7,320 nucleotides of DNA from Trichodesmium sp. jk18x7bins.61 (lineage in GTDB: Bacteria > Cyanobacteriota > Cyanobacteriia > Cyanobacteriales > Microcoleaceae). Under the pieces are notes generated by a model. It was given only the letters and a program-made list of their open reading frames with translations. It searched no databases and was not told the origin of the DNA. The stretch covers positions 1-7,320 of the forward strand of contig JAJEAQ010000432.1 of the NCBI GenBank assembly GCA_022822685.1, in the 5' to 3' direction. A program made the translations under genes and the position numbers. This document shows positions 1 through 6,876 of the stretch, one piece after another. Within the stretch, counting starts at the first letter, position 1, and every line of letters begins with the position of its first letter.

Positions 1-779
1 CCAGTGGTATTGGTAAAGAAATAGCTAAACTACTCGTTGCTCAAGGAAGCAATATATCAATTATTGCTCGCAACCCCACGAAACTAGAAATGGCAAAAGT
101 AGAAATAACCGCCTGGGCAATTCATACCGAACAAAAAATCATTACTATCCCCACTGATGTAGCTAACCGGGTGGCAGTAGAAACTGCTATTGCTCAAGGG
201 ATTGGGGAAATAGGTTTTCCAGATTTGTTGATTACTGCTGCGGGTATTTCCCACCCTGGTTATTTTCGGGAGTTGCCAATAGAAATATTTGAACAAACGA
301 TGGCGATTAATTATTTTGGTTCCCTCTATTGTGTGCGAGCAGTTTTGCCTATGATGGAGCAACAGGGAAAAGGTCATATTGTGATGATTTCTTCTGGGGC
401 GGGCTTGATTGGGATTTATGGTTATACTCCATATTGCCCCAGTAAATTCGCAATTCGGGGTTTGGCAGAGTCTTTGCGTGGGGAGTTGAAATTCTCAGGA
501 ATTTCTGTTTCTGTGGTTTACCCACCAGATACAGATACGCCACAGTTTGAGGAAGAGAATAAAACAAAGCCTCTGGAAACTAAACGCATTACTGCTACTT
601 CTGGAATCTGGAGTGCAGAAGATATGGCTGCTGAAATTGTACGGGGGATAAAAAATAAATACTTTGCGATCGCGCCAGGCTTAGAAATGATTTTGCTCAA
701 CAAATTTCATAGTTTATTGGCCTCAATAATTCATTGGTATCTGGATTTAATTGTGATTAAAACTTTGAAATCAAGCTAG
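1..779 (+). CDS. Short-chain dehydrogenase/reductase, 3-ketodihydrosphingosine reductase-like (5' end outside window)
   Basis: This is an NAD(P)H-dependent oxidoreductase of the classical SDR family, open from base 3 with 258 residues visible. The first residues, SGIG (3-14), are the end of the glycine-rich TGxxxGIG cofactor loop, so only about 10-20 N-terminal residues are missing. The ATG at 90 lies inside the Rossmann fold and is not the start. TAAGIS corresponds to the NNAG motif. The catalytic Ser lies in MISSGAG, and the Tyr and Lys are in YCPSK (432-446). YPPDTDTP (519-542) followed by EEN-TKPLET closely matches eukaryotic 3-ketodihydrosphingosine reductases, which reduce 3-ketosphinganine with NADPH during sphingoid base synthesis. 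The hydrophobic C-terminal tail could associate with a membrane, also as in that family. SDR membership is secure. The substrate is inferred from motifs; another 3-ketoacyl or ketone reductase is possible. Upstream partners are not visible. Confidence 0.9.
   Translation, partial: SGIGKEIAKLLVAQGSNISIIARNPTKLEMAKVEITAWAIHTEQKIITIPTDVANRVAVETAIAQGIGEIGFPDLLITAAGISHPGYFRELPIEIFEQTMAINYFGSLYCVRAVLPMMEQQGKGHIVMISSGAGLIGIYGYTPYCPSKFAIRGLAESLRGELKFSGISVSVVYPPDTDTPQFEEENKTKPLETKRITATSGIWSAEDMAAEIVRGIKNKYFAIAPGLEMILLNKFHSLLASIIHWYLDLIVIKTLKSS
666..673. repeat. HIP1 octamer GCGATCGC (first of five)
   Basis: This perfect GCGATCGC palindrome is the highly iterated palindrome of cyanobacterial genomes. 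Further copies lie at 2366-2373, 4638-4645, 5638-5645 and 6661-6668. All five are inside coding or formerly coding sequence. They are the best short marker of cyanobacterial origin in this window. Confidence 0.9.
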
Positions 780-879
780 AAAGACATATCATAAGGGTCA
801 AAAATTAATCTTGATCATCAAAACGAAAATGAGGCGTAACCAGCATATTGTCTGATATTCCTCACTGCCAAAGGTAGTG

Positions 880-885
880 TATAAT
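880..885 (+). promoter_or_regulatory. Probable -10 box of the leucine-rich repeat gene
   Basis: There is a perfect TATAAT here, 36 bases before the ATG at 922. No good -35 hexamer lies at 16-19 bases upstream, so recognition by an activator or a weak promoter is possible. Transcription from it would begin near 892. That would exclude the GTG at 877 as start codon and leave a leader of about 30 bases. Confidence 0.45.
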
Positions 886-921
886 TTTTTAGTCTTTTGT
901 CAAGTCTCAAAAATCAAAAAA

Positions 922-1779
922 ATGACTATCAAGCATACCACCATTGTTAATTGTGTTTTCAATTTTATCCTCGGAATAACTCTAACTATTGGAAGATCTA
1001 GTATTACTAAATCTACTGCTCAATCTCAACCGAATAATTTTGATAGTTTTTTTGAATGGTGTACTCAAAAAGATAAGATTTCACCAGAAGCTAAAATTAC
1101 TGTAGAAGCAATCCTCGCCAAATTTGGTACTAATGATTGTTCTCAAGTAGAACAAATAGCATCTTTAACTACAAGATTAAACTTAACGAGCAGACAGATT
1201 TCTGATGTTAGACCAATAGCTTCTTTGTTCAATTTAAATCGACTGGTTTTACACAATAATCAAATATCAGATATTACTCCTATAGCATCATTAAAAGATT
1301 TGAATACACTCTACCTTGCTGAGAATAAAATATCAGATATTACGCCTCTAAAATCACTGACAAAATTACAATATCTCATGCTTTCCAGTAATCAAGTTTC
1401 TAACATAGTTGCTCTTAGCTCCCTAACTAATTTGAATAAACTATTGATTGCTAGGAATCAAATTTATGATATTAGTCCTCTTAGTTCATTAACTAATTTG
1501 ACAGAACTTAGTTTAAGTCGCAATCAAGTTTCAGCTCTTACCCCTCTGGCGACACTGACTAATTTAACAGAACTGAACCTCAGCCATAATCAAATCTCTG
1601 ATATTAAGCCACTTGGTGCTTTGAAAAATTTAACTGAAATTAATCTTGATTCTAACCAAATCTCTAATGCTAGTCCTTTGTTATCTTTGCCAAATTTAAC
1701 TGAAATTTATATTCACGATAATCCAGTAGCAAGACAACTTTGTCCTGATCATCTAGATGCAATTTGTTTCTTAAATTGA
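922..1779 (+). CDS. Predicted exported leucine-rich repeat protein (internalin-type repeats)
   Basis: This is a 285-residue protein. A hydrophobic stretch at residues 8-23 and STA-QSQ near residue 33 suggest a cleavable signal peptide, so the mature protein is probably periplasmic, surface-bound or secreted. After a cap region with WC and NDC cysteines come eight consecutive 22-residue repeats of the form LxxLxLxxNQISDIxPLxSLTN (1168-1695), then a C-terminal cap with CPDHLDAIC. Bacterial repeats of this class form a curved solenoid that binds proteins; no enzymatic motif is present. I chose ATG 922 over the in-frame GTG at 877 because a TATAAT box at 880-885 overlaps the GTG region and because the signal peptide then sits at the N-terminus. 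No strong ribosome binding site precedes either start. The gene is intact and convergent with the next one. The binding partner is unknown. Confidence 0.85.
   Translation: MTIKHTTIVNCVFNFILGITLTIGRSSITKSTAQSQPNNFDSFFEWCTQKDKISPEAKITVEAILAKFGTNDCSQVEQIASLTTRLNLTSRQISDVRPIASLFNLNRLVLHNNQISDITPIASLKDLNTLYLAENKISDITPLKSLTKLQYLMLSSNQVSNIVALSSLTNLNKLLIARNQIYDISPLSSLTNLTELSLSRNQVSALTPLATLTNLTELNLSHNQISDIKPLGALKNLTEINLDSNQISNASPLLSLPNLTEIYIHDNPVARQLCPDHLDAICFLN
1168..1695 (+). repeat. Eight 66-bp units encoding leucine-rich repeats
   Basis: Each unit starts on the Leu codon (Thr in the first) and encodes 22 residues; unit starts fall every 66 bases from 1168, for example 1234. Protein-level identity is clear, with conserved N-Q-I/V-S and P-L/I-x-S/A-L. 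The DNA has diverged, so the duplication is old. A ninth partial unit begins at 1696 and runs into the C-terminal cap. Confidence 0.85.
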
Positions 1780-1783
1780 ATCA

Positions 1784-1834
1784 GGCAGTAGGAGCTGAGG
1801 GCTAAATTTGCTCTGTGCCTTCAGCATAGCTGTC
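1784..1834 (+). terminator. Possible hairpin terminator after the leucine-rich repeat gene
   Basis: The core stem pairs 1794-1802 (GCTGAGGGC) with 1817-1825 (GCCTTCAGC), nine pairs with one G-U. An outer stem of five pairs joins 1784-1788 to 1830-1834. T-rich sequence follows, but only after about a dozen further bases rather than directly. It lies in the 123-base gap between two convergent genes, where a terminator is expected. The form is weak for a classical intrinsic terminator. Confidence 0.35.
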
Positions 1835-1902
1835 TGCTTCAGTTTTACCTTTTTTGTTTCTTGATTTCCTTCAGAATGCTTTGTATTTATGTTGCACACC
1901 AA

Positions 1903-2598
1903 CTACAAACTTGATAAAAATTGATTTAAGATAAAGCAAAGAGTTGCACTACCTATTGGTACAGTTAAATTATCAATACCAATTTTGGATATGGTCTCTA
2001 AAGCAGTTCCAGTTAATGCTACAGGCAGAGGAATTACCCAGGTTTGCCAAATATTACCTTGGACTGCCAAAAGAATTAAACTACAAACAGTATAGCTAAC
2101 TAAACACATAGCCAGGGAACCTTCCCAACTTTTGTTCATACCCCAAACTTGATAAGGATGTTTGCCGAAATTTTGACCAATAACTGCAGCTAATCCATCG
2201 CCCCAAGCCATAATTAAAATTCCGAGGGCAGCATATTGAGGTTGCTTTAGAGGCCAAAACCAAGCGATGAGAATGCCAATGCTGAGAGCATAAAAAAATG
2301 TTCCTAGACTTTTACGCCCTACACTATTAATGCTGGGAAGAATAGGTATTTGGTAGGAAATTATAGCGATCGCTGCTGATATAATCCCAGCACTAATGCC
2401 CACCCAGGCGGGAATTTGCAACCACCAAGCTAATAAAATTACATTCCCTGTACTAATATGAACGACTTTTCGTGATACCTCTGAGTTGACTTTGGCAAAG
2501 CGGCTAAGTGCTTCGGCAAGGATTACAGTCATCCCTAACCATGCTCCTACTAGGCAAATTTGCAGCCAAATCTGAGGAAAACTACTTATTATAGACAC
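1903..2598 (-). CDS. Phytol kinase-like integral membrane protein (VTE5 / dolichol kinase-type family)
   Basis: This 231-residue protein has about six or seven hydrophobic segments, so it is probably in the thylakoid or cytoplasmic membrane. Family motifs are RKVVHIS (residues 43-49), GRKSLGT (94-100), AWGDGLAA (131-138, with the conserved Asp) and NKSWEGS (155-161). These match the CTP-dependent phytol kinases of cyanobacteria and plastids, typified by VTE5 and Synechocystis slr1652. That enzyme phosphorylates free phytol from chlorophyll turnover to phytyl phosphate, feeding tocopherol and phylloquinone synthesis. The length is typical. The start is GTG at 2598: an in-frame stop lies two codons upstream (2605-2607), and the next ATG (residue 23) would cut the first membrane segment. 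No clear ribosome binding site is visible. The gene is intact, unlike its upstream neighbour, and separately transcribed. A phosphatidate cytidylyltransferase or other polyprenol kinase label is the main alternative. Confidence 0.82.
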   Translation of the reverse strand: MSIISSFPQIWLQICLVGAWLGMTVILAEALSRFAKVNSEVSRKVVHISTGNVILLAWWLQIPAWVGISAGIISAAIAIISYQIPILPSINSVGRKSLGTFFYALSIGILIAWFWPLKQPQYAALGILIMAWGDGLAAVIGQNFGKHPYQVWGMNKSWEGSLAMCLVSYTVCSLILLAVQGNIWQTWVIPLPVALTGTALETISKIGIDNLTVPIGSATLCFILNQFLSSL

Positions 2599-2615
2599 TG
2601 TATATTATCTAAGCT

Positions 2616-2630
2616 ATCAATTTAATTGAT
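2616..2630. promoter_or_regulatory. Short palindrome upstream of the phytol kinase-like gene
   Basis: ATCAATT and AATTGAT flank a single T, giving perfect 7-bp arms centred about 25 bases upstream of the GTG start at 2598. Its size and position suit a dimeric regulator site. AT-rich DNA makes chance occurrence likely, so this is only a candidate. Confidence 0.2.
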
Positions 2631-2709
2631 CGGGGATAATGTTACCAGAAAATTGGCGTTGCTGATTTGATCTTAGTAATATAATCTTTGATAAAACACT
2701 TATAATAAA

Positions 2710-2769
2710 GTTCGTAGTTGGGATGCCGCCCCCATTATCAAGCGATAGGGTGGCATCCCAACTACAAAC
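2710..2769. repeat. Long intergenic inverted repeat (hairpin), repeat-element-like
   Basis: The arms 2710-2731 and 2748-2769 pair over 22 positions. On the + strand the exceptions are one G-T wobble (2728/2751) and one C-A mismatch (2713/2766); on the - strand the second becomes a G-U wobble. The inner part can fold further (2736-2739 with 2744-2747 around an AAGC loop), leaving a 4-base bulge. The GTTCGTAGT...ACTACAAAC edges resemble small palindromic intergenic repeats I know from filamentous cyanobacteria. It lies between two - strand genes, so it could also end transcription or stabilise an RNA end. A run of six T's follows at 2776-2781 on the + strand, seven bases past the stem. No protein is encoded here. 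Confidence 0.6.
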
Positions 2770-2829
2770 AAGGACTTTTTTATAACTAATTCTAGGGAAT
2801 GCTATGCCAACGAGCAAAGTGGGTTGAAA

Positions 2830-3764
2830 GAGTGAAGTAGTTGAGCTGCTCGGTAACTATCTAATGGTTTTGAGAATAAATATCCTTGTCCCTTATTACA
2901 TTGAAATTCTCTGAATTGTTGCATCTGATATTGAGTTTCTATTCCTTCTGCAACAACTTCTAATCCTAAATTATGAGCTAGGGCAATAATCCCACTCACA
3001 ATTTTGAAGGGTTCCTGACTCACAGCATCTGAGTTTAATCGACTCACGAAAGAACGATCTATTTTCAGGCTATTAATTGGAAATTGGTGTAGATAGCTTA
3101 ATGATGAATAACCTGTACCAAAGTCATCAATTGATAACTTAATATTTTTATTCTTCAGTTTATTCAACATTTTAGTTGCTAAAATCACGTTTTCCATAAT
3201 TACTGTTTCGGTGATTTATAATTTAAAACAATTAGGATTACACCCTGTTTGTTGCAAAATTTCCTCTATTTCTTCTACTAAATTTGGTTGTGAAAGCTGC
3301 TTGCTAGAAAGATTTACACTCATAGTCAAATTGTAGGTGGGAAATTTGCCAGTAGAATTATATACTGGGCAATTAGTAGTACATTTACCATTACTATTGT
3401 TGGCTGGAGGTAAACAATTAGATATCAGGGACGTTTCTTGAGTGCTGTATACTGCAAATCTACAATTATTTTCTTGGTGTTGATGACTAAATTCTCCCTG
3501 CCAAATAGTTAGTTGTTGACAAGCAGTTCGCAAAACCCACATTCCTAGGGGGATAATTAAACCAGTCTCTTCTGCTATGGGGATAAACTTGCTTGGAGAT
3601 ATCAGGCCTTTGGTGGGATGATGCCAACGTAGCAAAGCTTCAAAACCAGTAATTTGCCCTGTAGATAGACAGATAATTGGCTGGTAATTGAGGATAAATT
3701 CAGAATTAAACACGATCCGGTTAATTCTTTCTACAACTCGTCTTAGATCGTTTTCTAGCTCTAA
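2830..3764 (-). pseudogene. Fragment: EAL (c-di-GMP phosphodiesterase) domain with internal stop
   Basis: The EAL signature is at 3633-3641 in TGFEALLRWHHP. NLSSKQ, DDFGTGYSSL (3099-3128), KIDRSFV and EGIET follow, all expected of an active phosphodiesterase. The stop at 3216-3218 replaces the first Glu of the LEITE motif, a metal-binding residue in this family. An Asn-rich insert of about 55 residues lies at about 3330-3497. The part after the stop stays open to TAG 2802-2804 but lacks the EAL motif. Confidence 0.88.
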
Positions 3765-3797
3765 CAAGGATATAGCCCAATCGTGCATTGCTAAATC

Positions 3798-4318
3798 AAA
3801 TACTTCATGTCTAGCTTTACCTAAAGCTTTAGCACGATACATGGCAATGTCTGCATCTCGTAGTAAGTCTTCTGGGTTGTTGTAAATAGGGCAAATGGAA
3901 TTATTCTCAAAATTTCCGCGACTATGAACGATGCCAATGCTAGCTGTAGTAAAGATTTCATGTCTTTCTGTTTTGAAAGGCTTGGCAAGTTATTGATTTA
4001 TTTTCTGAGCTAGTCTAGCAGCATAACTAATATCCGGTGGATACTCTAGTAATATTGTGAACTCGTCTCCTCCTATTCTCGCTAGAGTATCCGATGCTTT
4101 TATACAAGTATCTAGTCGCTTGCCTACCCCTACTAACAGTTGATCTCCTATGCAATGCCCCAAGCTATCGTTAATTATTTTAAACCTAAATCTAGAAATA
4201 AAACAGCAAACTGATATTCTGGATGTTGTCTAGAGCGACGCAATGCTTGTTGTAGTCTGTCAAAGAATAGGGTGCGGTTTGGTAAACCTGTCAGTACATC
4301 GTGAAAAGCATCATGGAT
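3798..4318 (-). pseudogene. Fragment: GGDEF (diguanylate cyclase) domain
   Basis: HDVLTGLPNR opens the domain. The metal/GTP segment should read FLDLDRFKIINDSLGH but has lost about four bases at 4183-4190, removing DR and shifting frame. RIGGDEF is intact at 4059-4073 in the new frame. A stop at 3990-3992 (NQ-LAKPF, probably CAA to TAA) follows, then ASIGIV and DADIAMYRAK. The ancestral domain would have made cyclic-di-GMP from two GTP. Confidence 0.85.
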
Positions 4319-4333
4319 CAGTTTTTCTTGGGA

Positions 4334-4684
4334 TCTCTTGCGTTGGGTGATGTTTCTAATAATTATTTGTGTGGCTACTTGGCCATGGTAATTATAGGGT
4401 ATTCCAGATATTTCCACATCTATGATTTTTCCATCTAATCGGACTAACTTTTCTTCTTGTAGCTCTGCTTGTTTTCCCTGTTGCTGAACTTGATGCTGTC
4501 GCCGTTTTTCTATTTCTATATAATCTGGATGAATAAATTTCCAGAAGAATTGACCAATAATTTCCTCTGGGGAATTTGCACCAAGCAATTTGGCTCCGGC
4601 AGTATTTATATAGACAAGTTTTCCCATATAGTTGACAGCGATCGCCTCTGGTGAATACTCTACTAGACGACGGTAACGCTCTTC
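4334..4684 (-). pseudogene. Fragment: third PAS domain (undamaged itself)
   Basis: EERYRRLVEYSPEAIAV, LVYINTAGAKLLGA, FIHPDY, RLDGKIIDVEISGIPYNY and IIIRNITQRKR form a complete PAS plus PAC unit. It lies in the longest surviving open stretch (4175-4897) and carries no lesion, but both flanks are broken. It is followed directly by the GGDEF domain, as in most proteins of this design. Confidence 0.8.
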
Positions 4685-4738
4685 ACTATCTCGGAGTGTT
4701 GCCTCAGTTTGCTGACGCTCTAACTCCATTTCTTCGGC

Positions 4739-5132
4739 TTCGATAAACTTGCCAATTCCTTGAGCCATTAACTCAATAATTTCTTGCTCATGGGATTCAA
4801 ATTTTTTAATTCTTGCTTGGGGAAATGAAAAGCATAAAGTACCATAAATTCGATTATTTACGAATATTGGAGTACCAATATATAATTTTATAGACATATT
4901 TTTGGCAGCAGATGCCTTTACATCAGAAATATTAATTGTTTTTTGTTCTTTAATTACTCTTTCACATAAAATACCCCCTTAAATTAAATTCTCTTCCTAC
5001 TGCAAAGTAATCTTGTTTTGATTGTGCAGCTTTGATGACGAATAATTCTCCTTTTACTTGACCAATAATTCCAGTCTCTGTGCCAAAAATCTCACAACCT
5101 GCTTGGAGATAATCTGCGAAAAGTTCTTCTAG
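4739..5132 (-). pseudogene. Fragment: second GAF domain
   Basis: LEELFADYLQAGCEIFGTETGIIGQV begins the domain. SIKLYIGTPIFVNNRIYGTLCFSF and the helix EIIELMAQGIGKFIEAEEM end it. In between, an additional C in the run 4974-4978 shifts the frame; removing it joins FNLRG to ILCERVIKEQKTINISDV. A stop at 5190-5192 lies in the linker just upstream. Confidence 0.75.
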
Positions 5133-5234
5133 ATTATGATGATTATAGGTGGCAATTTTATGGAGTTGCTTCAAGCTGGAACTGAATTTTTATAATGCTT
5201 TAGACGTGACAAATAATTCTGTTTCCCAACGTAA

Positions 5235-5582
5235 TCTTTCTGTAATATCTGTTTGAATGCCAACAAAATGTGTTAAGTGGTGTTGAGAGTTATAAACTGG
5301 CGCAATAAATAGTTCATTCCAGAATTATGTGCCATTTTTCCGAACATTTCCCAAAATTACATGACATTCTTGACCATGAAAAATTGCTTTTCTGAGCTGA
5401 GAAATTGCTGGCTGATTTCTGAATTGTCCTTGTCAAAACCGACATTTTTTCCCATTAGTATCTTCCGCATTATAGCCTGTGAGGCGCTCGAAAGTTGGAT
5501 TAGCATAAATAATGGGATTATCTGATTGAGTAGCATCAGTAATAACGATACCGTTGTTGCTGCTATCAATTGCCCGCTTCAT
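5235..5582 (-). pseudogene. Fragment: LOV-type PAS domain (flavin photoreceptor-like) with two stops
   Basis: The order of motifs is that of LOV blue-light domains: IIYANPTFERLTGYNAEDT, GKKCRF-QGQ, LGNVRKNGT-FWNELFIAPV and THFVGIQTDITER. LOV domains bind FMN and form a photo-adduct on the Cys of GxNCRFLQ. That Cys is still present (5442-5444), but the preceding Asn is Lys. The Asn of FWNEL and the Gln of GIQ, which contact flavin in this family, remain. Stops at 5433-5435 and 5325-5327 hit the positions of the Leu in RFLQ and the residue before FWNEL. Confidence 0.75.
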
Positions 5583-5606
5583 CAGTTGCAGGTGTTCCTC
5601 GTTAAG

Positions 5607-6129
5607 ATGACGTTCAATGGCAGTTGCGATAATATTAGCGATCGCTTCTAGAAAGTAAATATCATCTTGGGTAAACTCCCAGGATTTTGGACTATAAACC
5701 CCCAAAATACCCCTGGCTTTATGAGCGCAAGAGGAATCTGTTTTTTGAGATTTTTTTAATTCTCAAGTTAGGTATGATTACAGTAGCACCACTAATTATC
5801 TTATGGTTATGAAGCAAGGGACAACCTGAAAAGTTAGTTTCTACGGGCAAGTCTTTCACAATCACTGGCTGATCAACTAAAAGAGTATAACCGGCGTGGG
5901 ATTTTTCTCCCGCATTGACTGTCGCTTTCCCCAGCAATCCTTTCTGCCACCCTACTCCAGCACGCAGGAGAAAAGCATGATTTCCAGGTAATAATTCCAG
6001 CACCATGCTAAATTTTACTTTTAAGGTTCGGGCAACGATGGTGACGGCTGTCTCTATTAGTGTCTGAGGATTTAATGTCCCTAGAGCCTGTTGCCCGATC
6101 AGTGCAACTGCTGCCTGTTGACGTTCGCG
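5607..6129 (-). pseudogene. Fragment: first GAF domain
   Basis: This domain runs from RERQQAAVALIGQQAL through FLLRAGVGW, GEKSHAGYTL, PVIVKDL and SGATVIIPN to GILGVYSPKSWEFTQDD and the closing helix FLEAIANIIATAIERH. It is a small-molecule-binding GAF fold. The Cys of a chromophore-binding bilin domain is not evident at the usual CH position, so I do not call it a phytochrome or cyanobacteriochrome. An extra base near 5751-5757 breaks the frame between IIPN and GILGVYS. Confidence 0.8.
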
Positions 6130-6234
6130 AGATTTGATCGACTCTAAAAGTATAATTTCATTGGCTTGGGCTCGTTTTTATTCAGTGATATATCGGTTAA
6201 TTCCTCTAGTTCAAACTACCTGACGAGATTTATC

Positions 6235-6515
6235 CAGATCGGTACAACAGTTGTTTCACGTACTCCCTCACTCCCATCTTTGCGAATAAAGTTAATTTCT
6301 CCTACCCAGCGACCATTTTCTTACATACCCTTGAGAATTTGCTGAGTTAATACAGGGGCTACTTCTGGTTTATGTAAAATTGCTGGAGTCTTACCCAAAA
6401 CTTCAATTTTTTTGTAACCAAACATTCTAGTTGCTGCTGGGTTCCAGTCAATAATCGCACCTTGTATATCTGTCAAAATCACCCCATCATAGAGATTCTC
6501 AAAAGTTAAAGCTTG
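6235..6515 (-). pseudogene. Fragment: second PAS domain with internal stop
   Basis: ALTFENLYDGVILTD, IIDWNPAATRMFGY and ILGKxP-like spacing are textbook PAS features. The stop at 6321-6323 interrupts LKGM-ENGRWVGEINF, where Gln is expected (CAA to TAA). The domain then continues as RKDGSEGVRETTVVPI before a -1 shift around 6234-6240. After the shift the sequence resumes as LDKSRQVV, with a TGA at 6211-6213 and a TAA at 6178-6180 in the linker. Confidence 0.8.
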
Positions 6516-6559
6516 TCTTTGCAATGACTCAAGAGTCAGGTTGGTTTTCGAGGTGTTTG

Positions 6560-6876
6560 AGAATACAGACAGTATTACCGCTTTCCCTTTAGATTCCACA
6601 GGACGCATTGATATTTTTGCCCAGAATGGTGTGCCATCTGTTTTTTTTTAAGCCTACTTCGCGATCGCGCACTATTCCTTCTTGATCTAGATTTACCAAC
6701 AATAATTCATATTCTTGGGGATTGCAGTAAAAATGAAATTTTGAACAACTGATTAAATTTTGACTAGGAACTCCAAAGGTGAGTCGAAACAGCTCGTTAT
6801 TAAAGAGAATCATGCCATCGACTGCATGAGTAATTATTATTGCTACTGACATCACTCCGGCCATAGCCCGCCATAA
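6560..6876 (-). pseudogene. Fragment: first PAS domain, frameshifted near its end
   Basis: ELWRAMAGVMSVAIIIT opens the domain and LFNNELFRLTFG follows, typical of a PAS fold. In the present frame the tail reads GLKKNRW and then nonsense. Removing one base from the T9 run (6641-6649) gives LKKTDGTPFWAKISMRPV, a standard PAS core ending that joins the downstream frame. The ligand is unknown. Confidence 0.8.

Noticed and set aside
84..377. Minus-strand open frame opposite the dehydrogenase
   Set aside because: The + strand here encodes clear SDR motifs, so this is an antisense shadow. The same applies to the frames at 349-567 and 518-703.
1168..1695. CRISPR-like or non-coding tandem array because of the regular 66-base period
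   Set aside because: The period is 22 codons and the translation is a standard leucine-rich repeat protein; there are no identical repeats with unique spacers.
2617..2817. Minus-strand open frame of 66 codons between the phytol kinase-like gene and the sensor remnant
   Set aside because: It runs through the 2710-2769 hairpin, shows no domain or sensible composition and overlaps the end of the EAL remnant; it is non-coding.
3688..3885. Plus-strand open frames at 3688-3885 and 4469-4654
   Set aside because: Both lie opposite recognisable EAL/GGDEF and PAS sequence and show no independent features.
5357..5569. Second minus-strand frame overlapping the LOV segment
   Set aside because: The other frame encodes the LOV motifs FWNEL, GIQTDIT and CRF; this one is a shifted shadow.
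5607..6129. Bilin-binding phytochrome/cyanobacteriochrome GAF domain
   Set aside because: No Cys-His chromophore attachment motif is visible at the expected position in either GAF remnant.
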